A DNA stretch of 51,475 nucleotides from 2-02-FULL-55-14 sp964473365 (GCA_964473365.1 CAYYOV010000022.1:1-51475); one strand, 5' to 3'; shown: positions 16,401 through 23,802, numbered from the stretch's first letter. The notes: generated by a model from the sequence alone, not told the origin. A program made the numbers and translations.

Positions 16401-16901
16401 GATCGGCCCGCATTGATCCCGGACATCTACGTTGCGTCCGACGCGGAGCGGCTGGATCTCTATCGCCGTCTTGCGGCCGCTGGATCGGACGAAGAGATCT
16501 TTCGTCTGCGCGACGAGCTTCGTGATCGATTCGGAGAATACCCGGAGGAGGTGGAGAACCTCTTTGAAGTGGCCCGTTGGAGGGTCGCTACCTCTCGGTC
16601 GGGGTTCGTCCGCGTGGACCTGGACGGAGATCGATTGACGCTGACCCTGCCGCCCCAGGATGCAGTCTGGTTCTATGAGGAGCAGGATGGCACGAAGGCG
16701 CGGTTCCAGCAGATGATGGAAACAGTCTCAGCCGTTCGGTCCTCACGACCGGAGCTACGGCAGGAGGGGACGACATTGCGTCTTGTATGGAAGCTGCCGC
16801 CGGTCGCCGACGAGGCGGACCGATATCGTTTGGTGCGCGACTGGCTGGGCAGGCTGGCGCCGGGACAGGTGGACGCCGAAGGACACACAACTGGGACTTG
16901 A
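13419..16901 (+). CDS. mfd: Transcription-repair coupling factor Mfd
   Basis: 1160 residues, close to the usual 1100-1150. The N-terminal UvrB-like module (about 1-330) lacks ATPase motifs. An acidic linker is near 340-400, and the RNA-polymerase-interacting CarD-like domain begins at KDLAQLRRGDFVVHVDYGIG (about 450). The translocase has Walker A VGFGKTEVA, DEEH (VIDEEHRFG), TATPIPRTL and the QLRGRVGRSN motif, then the TRCF C-terminal domain. Mfd displaces stalled polymerase and recruits UvrA. No clear ribosome site precedes the ATG. The region 13233-13418 upstream holds the divergent start and a TATATTGA (13328-13335) but no well-spaced -35. Confidence 0.97.
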   Translation: MHTLAHLETRIAASEPLARLLAARQPLVTLRGIAGSLLAFVAVQVFRRDGGTVLVVVPDDDAAARMRDDCSLIIGDRSVRLFGHASGHKASMLDLSGPIARIETLQSLSDRQPSLVVASAASLAMPVPLPDTFRRRRVEIATGSDTPFEPLLAQLSDLGFERKDFVEEVGDVAVRGGILDVFPFVGENPIRVEFWGDTVESIREFDVLSQRSIRALDRASIIASLTPGQEDQALPAERSTLFEYLPDGSSIFVQEPALCESEWEEATKEGVEGLLEWSAVVETMSSFRRIVHTSIDVPTDAIDFGSKPAPAVRGNVRRLLEVIHRLPAVTEVIIGADTRTEIERLQELVDEELTGPEDVPPREDQWTVEPEEASDLDADERSAEEPLDRRPTRPRTRLEGYRPPTFMAGTVHSGFQYPSAGLVLFTEHEIFGRQRRRGTPRRTKFKGLSAKDLAQLRRGDFVVHVDYGIGRFAGLQKLKVRGIEQEVMKVLYEGEEAVYVHLAYVGRVQKYSSPEGHVPTLSKLGSAEWDRLKSKARRRVKDIARDLIKLYARRKTEQGFAFAPDTHWQKEMEASFLFEDTPDQAKTSLDVKTDMESPSPMDRLVCGDVGFGKTEVAVRAAFKAVMNGKQVGVLVPTTILAEQHFNTFSDRMARYGVRIAVLSRFRSTGEQKKILAALKTGGVDVVVGTHRLLSKDVEFKDLGLLVIDEEHRFGVTAKEKLRHLRATVDTLTLTATPIPRTLQFSLMGARDLSLINTPPRNRLPIVTEIVLEDLRLIREAVLREMHRGGQVFVIHDRIQDIDLFAAKLKEQIPEARFQTAHGQMKGHELENVMMSFLEKKFDVLVCTKIIESGIDMPSVNTIVIHRADRFGLAELYQLRGRVGRSNVQAYAYLMTPPVAILPRQTLRRLQAIQEFTELGSGFNLAMRDLEIRGAGNLLGAEQSGFILEMGFEMYMKIVEEAVGELKQEEGLVAAPAGLGSALPGVDRSGAVVEIDRPALIPDIYVASDAERLDLYRRLAAAGSDEEIFRLRDELRDRFGEYPEEVENLFEVARWRVATSRSGFVRVDLDGDRLTLTLPPQDAVWFYEEQDGTKARFQQMMETVSAVRSSRPELRQEGTTLRLVWKLPPVADEADRYRLVRDWLGRLAPGQVDAEGHTTGT

Positions 16902-16928
16902 CATTGTCGGGGAATTATATTAAGTTTG
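16898..16928 (+). promoter_or_regulatory. Putative marR promoter overlapping the mfd stop codon
   Basis: TTGACA (16898-16903), 17 bases, then TAAGTTTG (16921-16928), an exact match to TAnnTTTG. The predicted start falls at about 16933-16934, directly on an ATG that opens a three-codon ORF reaching the marR start. Confidence 0.7.
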
Positions 16929-16941
16929 AAATAATGACCGC

Positions 16942-17406
16942 ATGAAGTCGACCAAACAATATGGCAGGAAAGCGGACGCCGCACTGACGATGTGGGTAAA
17001 GCTGGCGCGTGCGTACTCGGTGTTCAGCCATCGAACGGAAGAAGACATCCGTTCCTACGGCTTGACCGCGCCCCAATTCGGCGTCCTGGAGACGCTCGGC
17101 CATCTCGGTCCGATGCTGACCGGGGAACTCAGCCGCAAGCGTCTCGTGAGCGGAGGAAACGTCACAGTCGTCGTTGACAACCTGATCAAGCAGGGCCTTG
17201 TCGACCGGAGGGTGTGCGCCGAGGATCGCCGGCAGATCTATGTGCAGCTGACGGCCAAGGGGCGCCGGCTGTTCGAAAAGATCTTCCCCAAACATGCGGC
17301 GTTCGTCACCAGCCTCGCGGCCGCGTTGAATGAAGATGAGCAGGCCGATCTCTCCAGGTTGCTGAAGAAGCTCGGCCTGGCCGTTCAACCTTCGCAACCA
17401 GAGTGA
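16942..17406 (+). CDS. MarR-family transcriptional regulator
   Basis: 154 residues with the winged helix in order: LTAPQFGVLETLGHLG, LTGELSRKRLVSGGNVTVVVDNL as recognition helix, and the wing LVDRRVCAEDRRQIYVQLTAKG. Dimerisation helices lie at both ends. There is no conserved N-terminal Cys of the OhrR type. MarR proteins usually repress their own and neighbouring genes and are released by phenols, quinones or oxidants. Downstream on the same strand are an isomerase-like protein, a catechol-dioxygenase-like protein and YceI, which fits an aromatic/quinone stress regulon. There is no Shine-Dalgarno site; a 3-codon ORF (16934-16945) ends on its ATG. Confidence 0.92.
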   Translation: MKSTKQYGRKADAALTMWVKLARAYSVFSHRTEEDIRSYGLTAPQFGVLETLGHLGPMLTGELSRKRLVSGGNVTVVVDNLIKQGLVDRRVCAEDRRQIYVQLTAKGRRLFEKIFPKHAAFVTSLAAALNEDEQADLSRLLKKLGLAVQPSQPE

Positions 17407-17429
17407 ACCGCCTCTTTTTTGCGTCGATA

Positions 17430-17443
17430 GTTCAAATTTGAAC
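17430..17443. promoter_or_regulatory. Perfect 14-bp palindrome, candidate MarR operator
   Basis: GTTCAAATTTGAAC is fully symmetric and lies 77 bases before the isomerase-like gene. The marR promoter carries the half site TTTGAA at 16925-16930, overlapping its -10. A shared operator is inferred. Confidence 0.6.
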
Positions 17444-17520
17444 CATTTTACGAACGCCCGTTCCGTAGGCACCACGGGGCGCGGTCCCTGAGACTACTGC
17501 CGTGTAACGAGGAGACACAC

Positions 17521-17844
17521 GTGTCCGAAGAACACACATCCCTGCCCGTCATACGTCCCTGGCTGATCGAGTTCGACCTGCCGGAGATCAACATGGAGTT
17601 TGCAGCGTTGATCCCGGAACAGCGGATGGCGGTGGGATTGATGATCAGTGCCGGAACGATCACGTCTTACACTCTGTCGGCCGACCGGTCGAAGCTGTGG
17701 GTGACGATGGTCGCCCCGTCGGAGGAACAGGTGCTGGCGAACTTGCGCAAATTCCCGATCCTCCCATTCACGCGCTGGAAGATCACCGAAGCGATGTTCA
17801 GCGAGGTGGCCCAGGTGGGAATTCCGCGAATGTCACTGAACTGA
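17521..17844 (+). CDS. Small alpha/beta-barrel protein, muconolactone delta-isomerase-like
   Basis: 107 residues starting at GTG with GAGGAG nine bases upstream. The pattern WLIEFDLP, then LIPEQRMAVGLMISAGTI, SADRSKLWVTM and FPILPFTRWKITE follows muconolactone isomerase and related dimeric ferredoxin-fold (YciI-like) proteins. Identity is probably low, so the enzyme activity is uncertain. It sits between the candidate MarR operator and a ring-cleavage-dioxygenase-like gene, which agrees with an aromatic-degradation or quinone-detoxification role. The stop codon lies inside a short tandem repeat (17841-17868). Confidence 0.55.
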   Translation: MSEEHTSLPVIRPWLIEFDLPEINMEFAALIPEQRMAVGLMISAGTITSYTLSADRSKLWVTMVAPSEEQVLANLRKFPILPFTRWKITEAMFSEVAQVGIPRMSLN

Positions 17845-17868
17845 ACACTGAACACTGATCACCGATCA
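17841..17868. repeat. Four tandem copies of a degenerate heptamer
   Basis: CTGAACA, CTGAACA, CTGATCA and CCGATCA follow each other without spacing and cover the stop codon of the isomerase-like gene. It is a slippage-type microrepeat. Confidence 0.7.
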
Positions 17869-17905
17869 CAGGCAACGCCACCTCCTCGCTCCCGTTAGAT
17901 CGCAC

Positions 17906-18751
17906 ATGCTTCCCGCTGATACGTCTATTCGCTCCGTCACGCTTACGGTCAACGACCTTGGCCGGGAACTGGATTTCTACGAAGGCGTGCTTGGATTCGT
18001 ACGCCAGCGTCACGAAGGTGAACGCGTGACGCTAGGAGCGTCCGAGAACGGTCCTGCATTGGTCACGCTACACGAGCGCCGCGATGCCACGGTACGTCCC
18101 GTGCAGGCACCGGGGTTGTTTCATACGGCGTTTCTGTATCCGGATCGTACGGAACTGGCTCGTGTCTTGAAGCGTGCCGTGCAGCGCGGAGCGCGTTTCC
18201 AGGGTTTTGCGGACCATCTGGTCAGCGAGGCGCTCTACCTGGCCGACCCCGAGGGGAATGGCGTGGAACTCTATGCCGACCGACCGCGCGAGGCGTGGAA
18301 GTGGGTGGGCTCAAGCGTACAGATGGCCACGGAGCCGCTGGACCTCGAAGATCTGATGGCGACCCTGGACAAGGCCGATGCGAGCTGGGACGGAACGCCG
18401 CCGGATGTCCGGATCGGTCATCTCCATCTTCAGGTCTCGGACCTGGGGACCGCAGAGGTCTTCTGGTCCCGGCAGGTGGGCTTCGACGTGGTTACGAGGG
18501 ACTATCCGGGCGCCCTGTTTGTATCGGCAGGCGGGTATCATCATCACCTCGGATTGAACATCTGGAACAGCAGGGGGAGGAGAAGGCCGGAGGGAATTCT
18601 TACCGGCCTCCAGGCGTTTACGATATCTGTGCCGACGTCCGCTGGCCGGGAAGCCCTCGCGCAACGACTCGACCGCCCGTGGGCGGGGGAGATTCTCACC
18701 GCTTCGGACCAGGATGGTATCGCTGTGAGCTTCGTCCCAGAAACGATTTGA
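17906..18751 (+). CDS. Two-domain vicinal-oxygen-chelate protein, CatE-like (catechol 2,3-dioxygenase/glyoxalase superfamily)
   Basis: 281 residues in two VOC modules. Module 1 has LTVNDLGRELDFYEGVLGF, FHTAFLYP and DPEGNGVELYADRPREAW, which closely resembles B. subtilis CatE (YfiE). Module 2 has GHLHLQVSDLGTAEVFW, HHHLGLNIWNS and an end DQDGIAVSF. Metal ligands expected in such proteins (His, His, Glu) are visible as His in HLHLQV and YHHHLG and Glu in VELY. CatE is repressed by a MarR protein (MhqR) in Bacillus, matching the marR gene here. Extradiol cleavage of catechols or thiol-dependent quinone removal is inferred. Confidence 0.78.
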   Translation: MLPADTSIRSVTLTVNDLGRELDFYEGVLGFVRQRHEGERVTLGASENGPALVTLHERRDATVRPVQAPGLFHTAFLYPDRTELARVLKRAVQRGARFQGFADHLVSEALYLADPEGNGVELYADRPREAWKWVGSSVQMATEPLDLEDLMATLDKADASWDGTPPDVRIGHLHLQVSDLGTAEVFWSRQVGFDVVTRDYPGALFVSAGGYHHHLGLNIWNSRGRRRPEGILTGLQAFTISVPTSAGREALAQRLDRPWAGEILTASDQDGIAVSFVPETI

Positions 18752-18804
18752 GATTACAACTCTACTCCATCACGTTCCATCATTTCACATTCAGAGGATC
18801 TACA

Positions 18805-19383
18805 ATGCGTCGTTTCATCTTCTCGATGGCGCTGGCCATCAGCGTGTCGGCTGTGTCGTTCGCGCAGAGCGCCTGGACCTTGGACAAGTCGCACAGCGGC
18901 GTCAAATTCTCCATTCGCCACATGGTCATTTCGGACGTCGAAGGCTATTTCAGGGATTTCGCGATCACCTTCAAATCGGACAAGGAAGATTTCTCCGATG
19001 CGGTGATCGAGGCAACGATCCCGGTCGACAGCATCGAAACGCGCAGTGCCAGCCGTGATCGACACCTCCGGAGCGACGACTTCTTCAACGCCGCAGCCTT
19101 CCCCATGATCACTTTCAAGAGCACCAAGTTCGAGAAGACGGGGGAGGCGACATACAAGATCTACGGAGATCTGACGATCCGAGATGTCACGAAGCCGGTC
19201 GTGTTCGATGCGGTGAACGGCGGCACGCTCAAAACGCAGCGAGGCCTCGTCTCCGGCTGGAAGGCAACACTCACGATCAATCGGTTCGACTTCAACCTGA
19301 AATGGGACCGCGCCATCGAGTCGGGCGGTCTTGTGGCAGGCAAGGACGTGACGATTACGGTGAATGCTGAAGTGCGGAAGTAG
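18805..19383 (+). CDS. YceI-family periplasmic lipid/isoprenoid-binding protein
   Basis: 192 residues. The signal peptide (MRRFIFSMALAISVSAVSFAQ) ends at an AQS cleavage site. The YceI lipocalin-like barrel follows: WTLDKSHSGVKFSIRHMV, PVDSIETRSASRDRHLRSDDFF, FPMITFKSTKF and GDLTIRDVTKPVVF. Family proteins bind polyisoprenoids or quinones in the periplasm. The chosen ATG has GAGG upstream. A much longer open frame upstream in the same phase overlaps the CatE-like gene and is not real. It is last in the MarR cluster and is followed by a terminator (19471-19505). Confidence 0.93.
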   Translation: MRRFIFSMALAISVSAVSFAQSAWTLDKSHSGVKFSIRHMVISDVEGYFRDFAITFKSDKEDFSDAVIEATIPVDSIETRSASRDRHLRSDDFFNAAAFPMITFKSTKFEKTGEATYKIYGDLTIRDVTKPVVFDAVNGGTLKTQRGLVSGWKATLTINRFDFNLKWDRAIESGGLVAGKDVTITVNAEVRK

Positions 19384-19470
19384 CGCGCGGGGGAGGCCAG
19401 AGGTCGGATCTAGAACCCACCGACGGTTCTGAACGGTAGTCGATCCACCTCGAACCCGCCTGCAAATTGA

Positions 19471-19505
19471 AGGGCCGGAGAGCGCTCCATGCGCCTTCCG
19501 GCCCT
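19471..19505 (+). terminator. Terminator after the YceI gene
   Basis: A 9-bp perfect stem AGGGCCGGA / TCCGGCCCT with inner GC pairs and a 17-base apical part, then TTTGC. The rest of 19384-19563 has only a pyrimidine-rich stretch (about 19525-19563). Confidence 0.65.
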
Positions 19506-19563
19506 TTGCATTCCAAGTCCGCCCAAGAAGACCCCCAAGACCCTACCTCCTCTATCCTTTCTC

Positions 19564-20499
19564 CTATTCTTTCGAATCCTTCAACGCCCTGTGCGTCCGA
19601 TCATGACCATCCTGCGGCTCCAAGTGGGTCGTGATGGTCGTATGGACAGGGAAGGCAGACTTGATCGCCGCCTCAACTTCGGTGGCCTGCCAGTGTGCTT
19701 CGTCGATATTGGTCTGATTGGGGAACAGCAGGTGGAAATCGACCCAGAGAGAAGCTCCGCTGTTCCGATGGCGGAGTTCATGATAGTGTAACCCTCGGGC
19801 CGCGGTCTCCTTATCCAGGAGCGCTACAAGCGCGCTATGAATGGCTTCGTCCCCCTCGTCCATCAGGCCACCGACCGATTGGCGGATGAGCTTTCCACCC
19901 GACCAGAGGATGTTGATCGCCACGAGGATGGCAAGGATTGGATCGAACGGAAGCCATCCCGTGACCATGACAAGGATGAGCCCGATGATCACGCCCAGAC
20001 TCGTCCACGAATCGGTGAGCACATGCCTGCCGTTTGCGACGAGAATGAGCGAGTTGTGCCGCTTTCCCTGCCAGACGAGAAACGCACCGAGACCGGCGTT
20101 GATGACGGCCGCTCCGGCCACGAAATACGTGCCGATATCGAGGTTCTCGATTCGAAGGCCGGCGATCCACTTCTGGACGGATTCGTAGATGATGTAGAAT
20201 GCTGCAAACACGATCATCGCCCCTTCGAAGCCGGCGCTGAAGAACGAGATCTTGTCATGACCGTAGGGATGCGACGGGTCGGCAGGCTTGAAACTCAGCC
20301 ACAAGCTGAACCCCGCGAACGCCACGGCCAGCACGTGCACGACAGATTCGGCCGCATCGGACAGGATCGCCGCCGAACCGGTGATCAGGTATGCGTACAT
20401 CTTGCCGGCCAGCATGAAGAATCCGACCCCCATCGAGAGAGCCATGGCGAATTTCTGCTGCTGCACTGCTGCGACATTGCTGGGAAGCGGAGCGTCCAT
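19564..20499 (-). CDS. Cation diffusion facilitator (CDF) family metal transporter
   Basis: 311 residues. The six-TM CDF core has the metal site in TM2 (ILSDAAESVVH) and TM5 (HVLTDSWTSLG, HxxxD), plus the loop HPYGHDKISFFSAGFEG typical of the family. A C-terminal cytoplasmic metal-sensing domain (about 215-300) contains ELRHRNSGASLWVDFHLLFP and ends in a His-rich tail. CDF proteins export Zn2+, Fe2+ or Mn2+ in exchange for protons. Selectivity cannot be fixed from sequence; the HxxxD site in TM5 is compatible with Zn/Fe. No strong ribosome site precedes the ATG. It stands alone between convergent YceI and the acyltransferase gene. Confidence 0.93.
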   Translation of the reverse strand: MDAPLPSNVAAVQQQKFAMALSMGVGFFMLAGKMYAYLITGSAAILSDAAESVVHVLAVAFAGFSLWLSFKPADPSHPYGHDKISFFSAGFEGAMIVFAAFYIIYESVQKWIAGLRIENLDIGTYFVAGAAVINAGLGAFLVWQGKRHNSLILVANGRHVLTDSWTSLGVIIGLILVMVTGWLPFDPILAILVAINILWSGGKLIRQSVGGLMDEGDEAIHSALVALLDKETAARGLHYHELRHRNSGASLWVDFHLLFPNQTNIDEAHWQATEVEAAIKSAFPVHTTITTHLEPQDGHDRTHRALKDSKE

Positions 20500-20656
20500 G
20501 ATGCGTGTGTGTGGCGAGGTCGGAAAACGTGGATGATGTCGAACGAACGAGTATGCGGAATATAAGATGGAAGATGTGGATCGTGAGGTCTGTTCCGACC
20601 TAGGCCTGCGTGCCGTCGGGTGTCATGCGGACGATCTGCCTTGTCACGACTCCCGC

Positions 20657-21934
20657 CTAGACCTTAATGATCCAATTGCGCTTATACATCACCCAGGCGA
20701 TCAGGAACAGGAAAAGCATGAACGCGATGGAGTGCGCGAATGATGCCATGTACGGGTCGTTGAACAGGGCCTGGAAGACGGCCGGATAGTACCATCCCTT
20801 GAACGAAGTCTCGAATCCGAACAGCTTCATCGAAAAGAGGCGACCGAAGACACCAGCAAGGACGAACATGGTGATCGCATTCTGACCGTAGATCTCGAAG
20901 AACTTCGACCCCCGGCGCCAACCCTGGACGTCCAGCACCCAGAAACAACTGGCGAACACCACGAGAGCCAGGCCTGCCATGAATACGGCGTACGTGCTGC
21001 TCCACATCGGCTTGTTGATCGGCAGCCAGTTGTCCATGATCAGCCCGGCGAGAATGAGAAGACTCCCGGCGAAGAACATCCATGAGGTCTTTTCTTCTCG
21101 CGTCCGTTGACTGCGAAGGAACAACCCAGTGAATGCGCCGAACATGACCGTCGCGATGGCGGGGATGGTGCTGAAGATCCCCTCGGGATCGAACCCCTTC
21201 ACGGGTGCTCCGCGCCACGTGTGGCCCGCGAGGAGATTTGAGTCGATGTACCACACGAGGTTCCCGGGGGCTTCCCACAAGCCGGCGCCAAACCCGGGGA
21301 CCGGCACGAAGGCGATAGCAAGCCAATATCCGACGAGCAGGAGGATCGTGATGACAAGTTGGGAGACGGTTGAGGCATACAGCATGAGCAGGCCGCCGAT
21401 GAGATAGCAGACTGCGATCCGCTGCAGGACGCCGGGAATGCGGATCGTGTTCAGTCCGGCCGTCTGAATGAGGTTCGGCGCGATGACAGGAAGGAGGGCA
21501 AGGAATATGCCGATGCCAGCGTAGACCCAGACCATCGTTCGTGCCGGCGGAACGGCGACCCACTTTCGGATCTGGAGGATGGTATAGACCAGCCCCGCTA
21601 CCCAGAAGAAGAACAGGCTCAGATGCGGGACGCCGGCGAGGAAGAGTCCAAGGAAGAAGATCACACCGGCCCGCCAAACGACATGACCGGCAAGCTCTCG
21701 CGGGGTTCCACCTTTTTCGATGCGCTTCCCAAACGACAGCATCATCGCCACGCCGACGATCCACAAGAAGAATGGAAACACGGTGTCCGTGTACGTCCAG
21801 CCGTCCCACGCCCGGTGCTTCCATGGGGCGTAGATATGGCCCCAATCGCCGGGATTGTTCACCAGCATCATGCCGGCGATCGTGGCGCCGCGGAATACGT
21901 CGAGAGAGAGAAGACGACCTGAAGGGGTGCTCAT
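20657..21934 (-). CDS. Membrane acyltransferase of the HGSNAT/NagX-like family (DUF5009)
   Basis: 425 residues, about ten TM helices. The N-terminal signature SLDVFRGATIAGMMLVNNPG, followed by AWDGWTYTDTVFPFFLWIVG, defines the heparan-alpha-glucosaminide N-acetyltransferase-like group. These proteins carry acetyl groups across the membrane onto sugars (amino sugars or cell-wall fragments). GGAGGT seven bases before the ATG is a strong start site. It follows a 31-codon membrane ORF by 28 bases and probably shares its promoter (22084-22112). A role in cell-wall amino-sugar salvage is inferred from homologues. Confidence 0.88.
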   Translation of the reverse strand: MSTPSGRLLSLDVFRGATIAGMMLVNNPGDWGHIYAPWKHRAWDGWTYTDTVFPFFLWIVGVAMMLSFGKRIEKGGTPRELAGHVVWRAGVIFFLGLFLAGVPHLSLFFFWVAGLVYTILQIRKWVAVPPARTMVWVYAGIGIFLALLPVIAPNLIQTAGLNTIRIPGVLQRIAVCYLIGGLLMLYASTVSQLVITILLLVGYWLAIAFVPVPGFGAGLWEAPGNLVWYIDSNLLAGHTWRGAPVKGFDPEGIFSTIPAIATVMFGAFTGLFLRSQRTREEKTSWMFFAGSLLILAGLIMDNWLPINKPMWSSTYAVFMAGLALVVFASCFWVLDVQGWRRGSKFFEIYGQNAITMFVLAGVFGRLFSMKLFGFETSFKGWYYPAVFQALFNDPYMASFAHSIAFMLFLFLIAWVMYKRNWIIKV

Positions 21935-21962
21935 GAGACCTCCGGGAGGAGGCGCCCCGCCG

Positions 21963-22058
21963 CTACCAGGCGGTGCCGGAGCGCAGGAAGACGACGGCGA
22001 ACCAGCCGATCAACAGGATGAGCGCGATGCCAATGCGGTACTTCTGATTTTCAGTCAT
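21963..22058 (-). CDS. Putative 31-residue single-TM microprotein
   Basis: A short ORF encodes MTENQKYRIGIALILLIGWF and ends FLRSGTAW: a charged N-terminus and one hydrophobic helix. It lies 19 bases downstream of the predicted start of a well-formed promoter (22084-22112) and 28 bases before the acyltransferase gene, in the same direction. There is no clear ribosome site. The composition (helix with an RSG tail) resembles small inner-membrane proteins. It could be a leader peptide or an accessory subunit of the acyltransferase; conservation would settle whether it is real. Confidence 0.45.
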   Translation of the reverse strand: MTENQKYRIGIALILLIGWFAVVFLRSGTAW

Positions 22059-22083
22059 TATGAAAGTCGTGTTCAGTGACGAC

Positions 22084-22112
22084 AAGATAGAGACAATTTC
22101 GGGGAACGGCAA
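22084..22112 (-). promoter_or_regulatory. Putative promoter of the microprotein-acyltransferase unit
   Basis: On the minus strand TTGCCG (22112-22107), 17 bases, then TATCTT (22089-22084) continuing GT. The start is near 22077. Confidence 0.55.
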
Positions 22113-22225
22113 AACGATGCGGTTGGTCGCGTACGGGCAAGTCCGTTGCAAGCGTCAATACGGGAAAGGAGACATCCAGATAGTCCACGTTGCAGGATAC
22201 ATCCGGCCGAGAACCGCATGACGGA

Positions 22226-23044
22226 TCAGCGGTTCTTGATGTAACGCTCCAACGTTTGCCGGATCATCTGTGCGTCTCCGAGATCGATCGAAGAGAGCGG
22301 CAATTGGCCGAGGTCTCGTCCGTCGGCGGTCATGGCAATCAGAAGCCCTCCGAAAGGAGATACGAAGGAGACCGGAGTCGCAGCGCGAACCGTGTCGATC
22401 CAGAGGGCCGAAGGCCCCTCCTGAACCAGAAGGACGGGCTCAAAGTTGGTGGAAACAAACCGCCGTATGGTCGAGTCAGCGACGAAGGCATCCAGATCTT
22501 CCACCCGCTCGGCCGAAGTGACGATGACAATGAGCATTGGCTTCTTCGTCCGCTGCGATCGCACCCGAGCGTCAGGAAAAGCATCCCAGGTTGACGTCGC
22601 CGTCAATGTGGAATCTGAAAGCCAGCCGATCATCTGCTGTGCCGATTGAAAGCCCACCCGTCGCCGCAGCACGCCGCCCGTGGACGATACGATCATCGAG
22701 GTTGGAACACCCTTGATGTTCCACGACTTCTTGAGCGAGTCAGAGAACAACGGGGTATCGATATCCAGACGAGCCGGTATGAACCGCTCGGCCAGCAGAG
22801 CCTGCACCGTGTCGTTGGTGAAGGTCACGCGGTCCATCTCTTTGCACGGGCCACACCACGTGGCGTAGAGATCGAGAAACACAGGCCTGCCCTTCTGTTG
22901 CGCTTCCGCGAGGGCATCGGGGAACGACCTCCACGGGACAACACTCTCCTGGGGCCAATATTCCACGATCGAGCCCGCTATGGCCGCAATGGCAGCCACT
23001 ACCGTGAGACGTCGCGTCCACACCGATGTACGCTGACCGTGCAT
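22226..23044 (-). CDS. Membrane-anchored thioredoxin-fold protein
   Basis: 272 residues. An N-terminal signal anchor (RRLTVVAAIAAIAGSIVEYW) places the rest outside the cytoplasm. The thioredoxin domain has DLYATWCGPCKEM (CGPC redox pair) and the cis-Pro region IKGVPTSMIV. A second, thioredoxin-like half lacks a CxxC (PMLIVIVTSAERVEDLDAF). It probably reduces or isomerises disulfides of envelope proteins. The ATG shares one base with the stop of the permease gene (TGATG). It is the last gene of the large foldase-MoxR operon, and a 7-bp inverted repeat (22211-22235) straddles its stop. Confidence 0.85.
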   Translation of the reverse strand: MHGQRTSVWTRRLTVVAAIAAIAGSIVEYWPQESVVPWRSFPDALAEAQQKGRPVFLDLYATWCGPCKEMDRVTFTNDTVQALLAERFIPARLDIDTPLFSDSLKKSWNIKGVPTSMIVSSTGGVLRRRVGFQSAQQMIGWLSDSTLTATSTWDAFPDARVRSQRTKKPMLIVIVTSAERVEDLDAFVADSTIRRFVSTNFEPVLLVQEGPSALWIDTVRAATPVSFVSPFGGLLIAMTADGRDLGQLPLSSIDLGDAQMIRQTLERYIKNR

Positions 23045-23802
23045 CACTCGGATCCTGTTTCGATCGTGACGCGATTGAACGCCCAGAACGTCAGCGCTGT
23101 AAATCCCGCCGAGGCGGCAATCCCCCAGATGATGTTCGCCCAGAGTTCGTGTCCTCCAGGTCCGAGGATCCTCGCGGCGTCGAGAAAGCCGGATGGAAAG
23201 ATGAAATCTGACAGCAGGGTCAGGATGCCGCTGTCCCACTGTTGTGCACGAACGTAGGCCTCAAACAACGATCCGGCGATCGCCCATGCGCCGAGGACGA
23301 CAATATTCATGATCCCAGGGAGCCAGCACGATAAGAGCGTCAACAGAACGATGATCAGATACAGGTGCATCAGAAAGAGGATGAACATCGGGAGCGATTC
23401 TGAGAGCCGGAGGACGATCTCCTTCCCGCTGATCAGGCCTGCAATGGGGATCGGCACCCAGGCGTTTATCACGATCGTTGCCGCAGCGAAAAGATACACG
23501 GCCCCAATGCGAGCCATCACGAAGTGGACGCGGGTGACAGGACGCATGAGGGTGGTCCTGGCCCAATGACTGGTGAGGTCATGTGAGAGCATACCTGCGC
23601 CGAGGAGCGGTCCGGCCAAGGCAAGACTCAGCGAAGCAACCGTATTGAGGAAGAATCTCGGTACGATGAATGAAGGCGAAAACCTTGCTTCCAGGGCTGC
23701 GAGGAGCAGGGAAAGGACCAGAAGGAGAAAGGGAATGGCCAGCGTTGTTCCGTTCCGCATGCGTTTCAATTCTACTCCCAGCATGATGCGGAATGTGTTC
23801 AC
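23044..23802 (-). CDS. ABC-2 type transporter permease
   Basis: 252 residues with six hydrophobic segments (about 18-38, 55-72, 100-125, 138-160, 168-186, 225-243), typical of ABC-2 exporters. Between the first two is an extracytoplasmic loop. There is no solute-binding component nearby. Its start overlaps the end of the ATPase gene by four bases and its stop overlaps the thioredoxin start, so the three are coupled. The transported substrate is unknown. Confidence 0.85.
   Translation of the reverse strand: MNTFRIMLGVELKRMRNGTTLAIPFLLLVLSLLLAALEARFSPSFIVPRFFLNTVASLSLALAGPLLGAGMLSHDLTSHWARTTLMRPVTRVHFVMARIGAVYLFAAATIVINAWVPIPIAGLISGKEIVLRLSESLPMFILFLMHLYLIIVLLTLLSCWLPGIMNIVVLGAWAIAGSLFEAYVRAQQWDSGILTLLSDFIFPSGFLDAARILGPGGHELWANIIWGIAASAGFTALTFWAFNRVTIETGSE

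Noticed and set aside
16911..16926. TATATT as the marR -10 element
   Set aside because: Only 12 bases from TTGACA; TAAGTTTG at 17 fits much better.
18295..18804. N-terminal extension of the YceI frame
   Set aside because: Overlaps the CatE-like gene in another phase; the signal peptide fixes the start at 18805.
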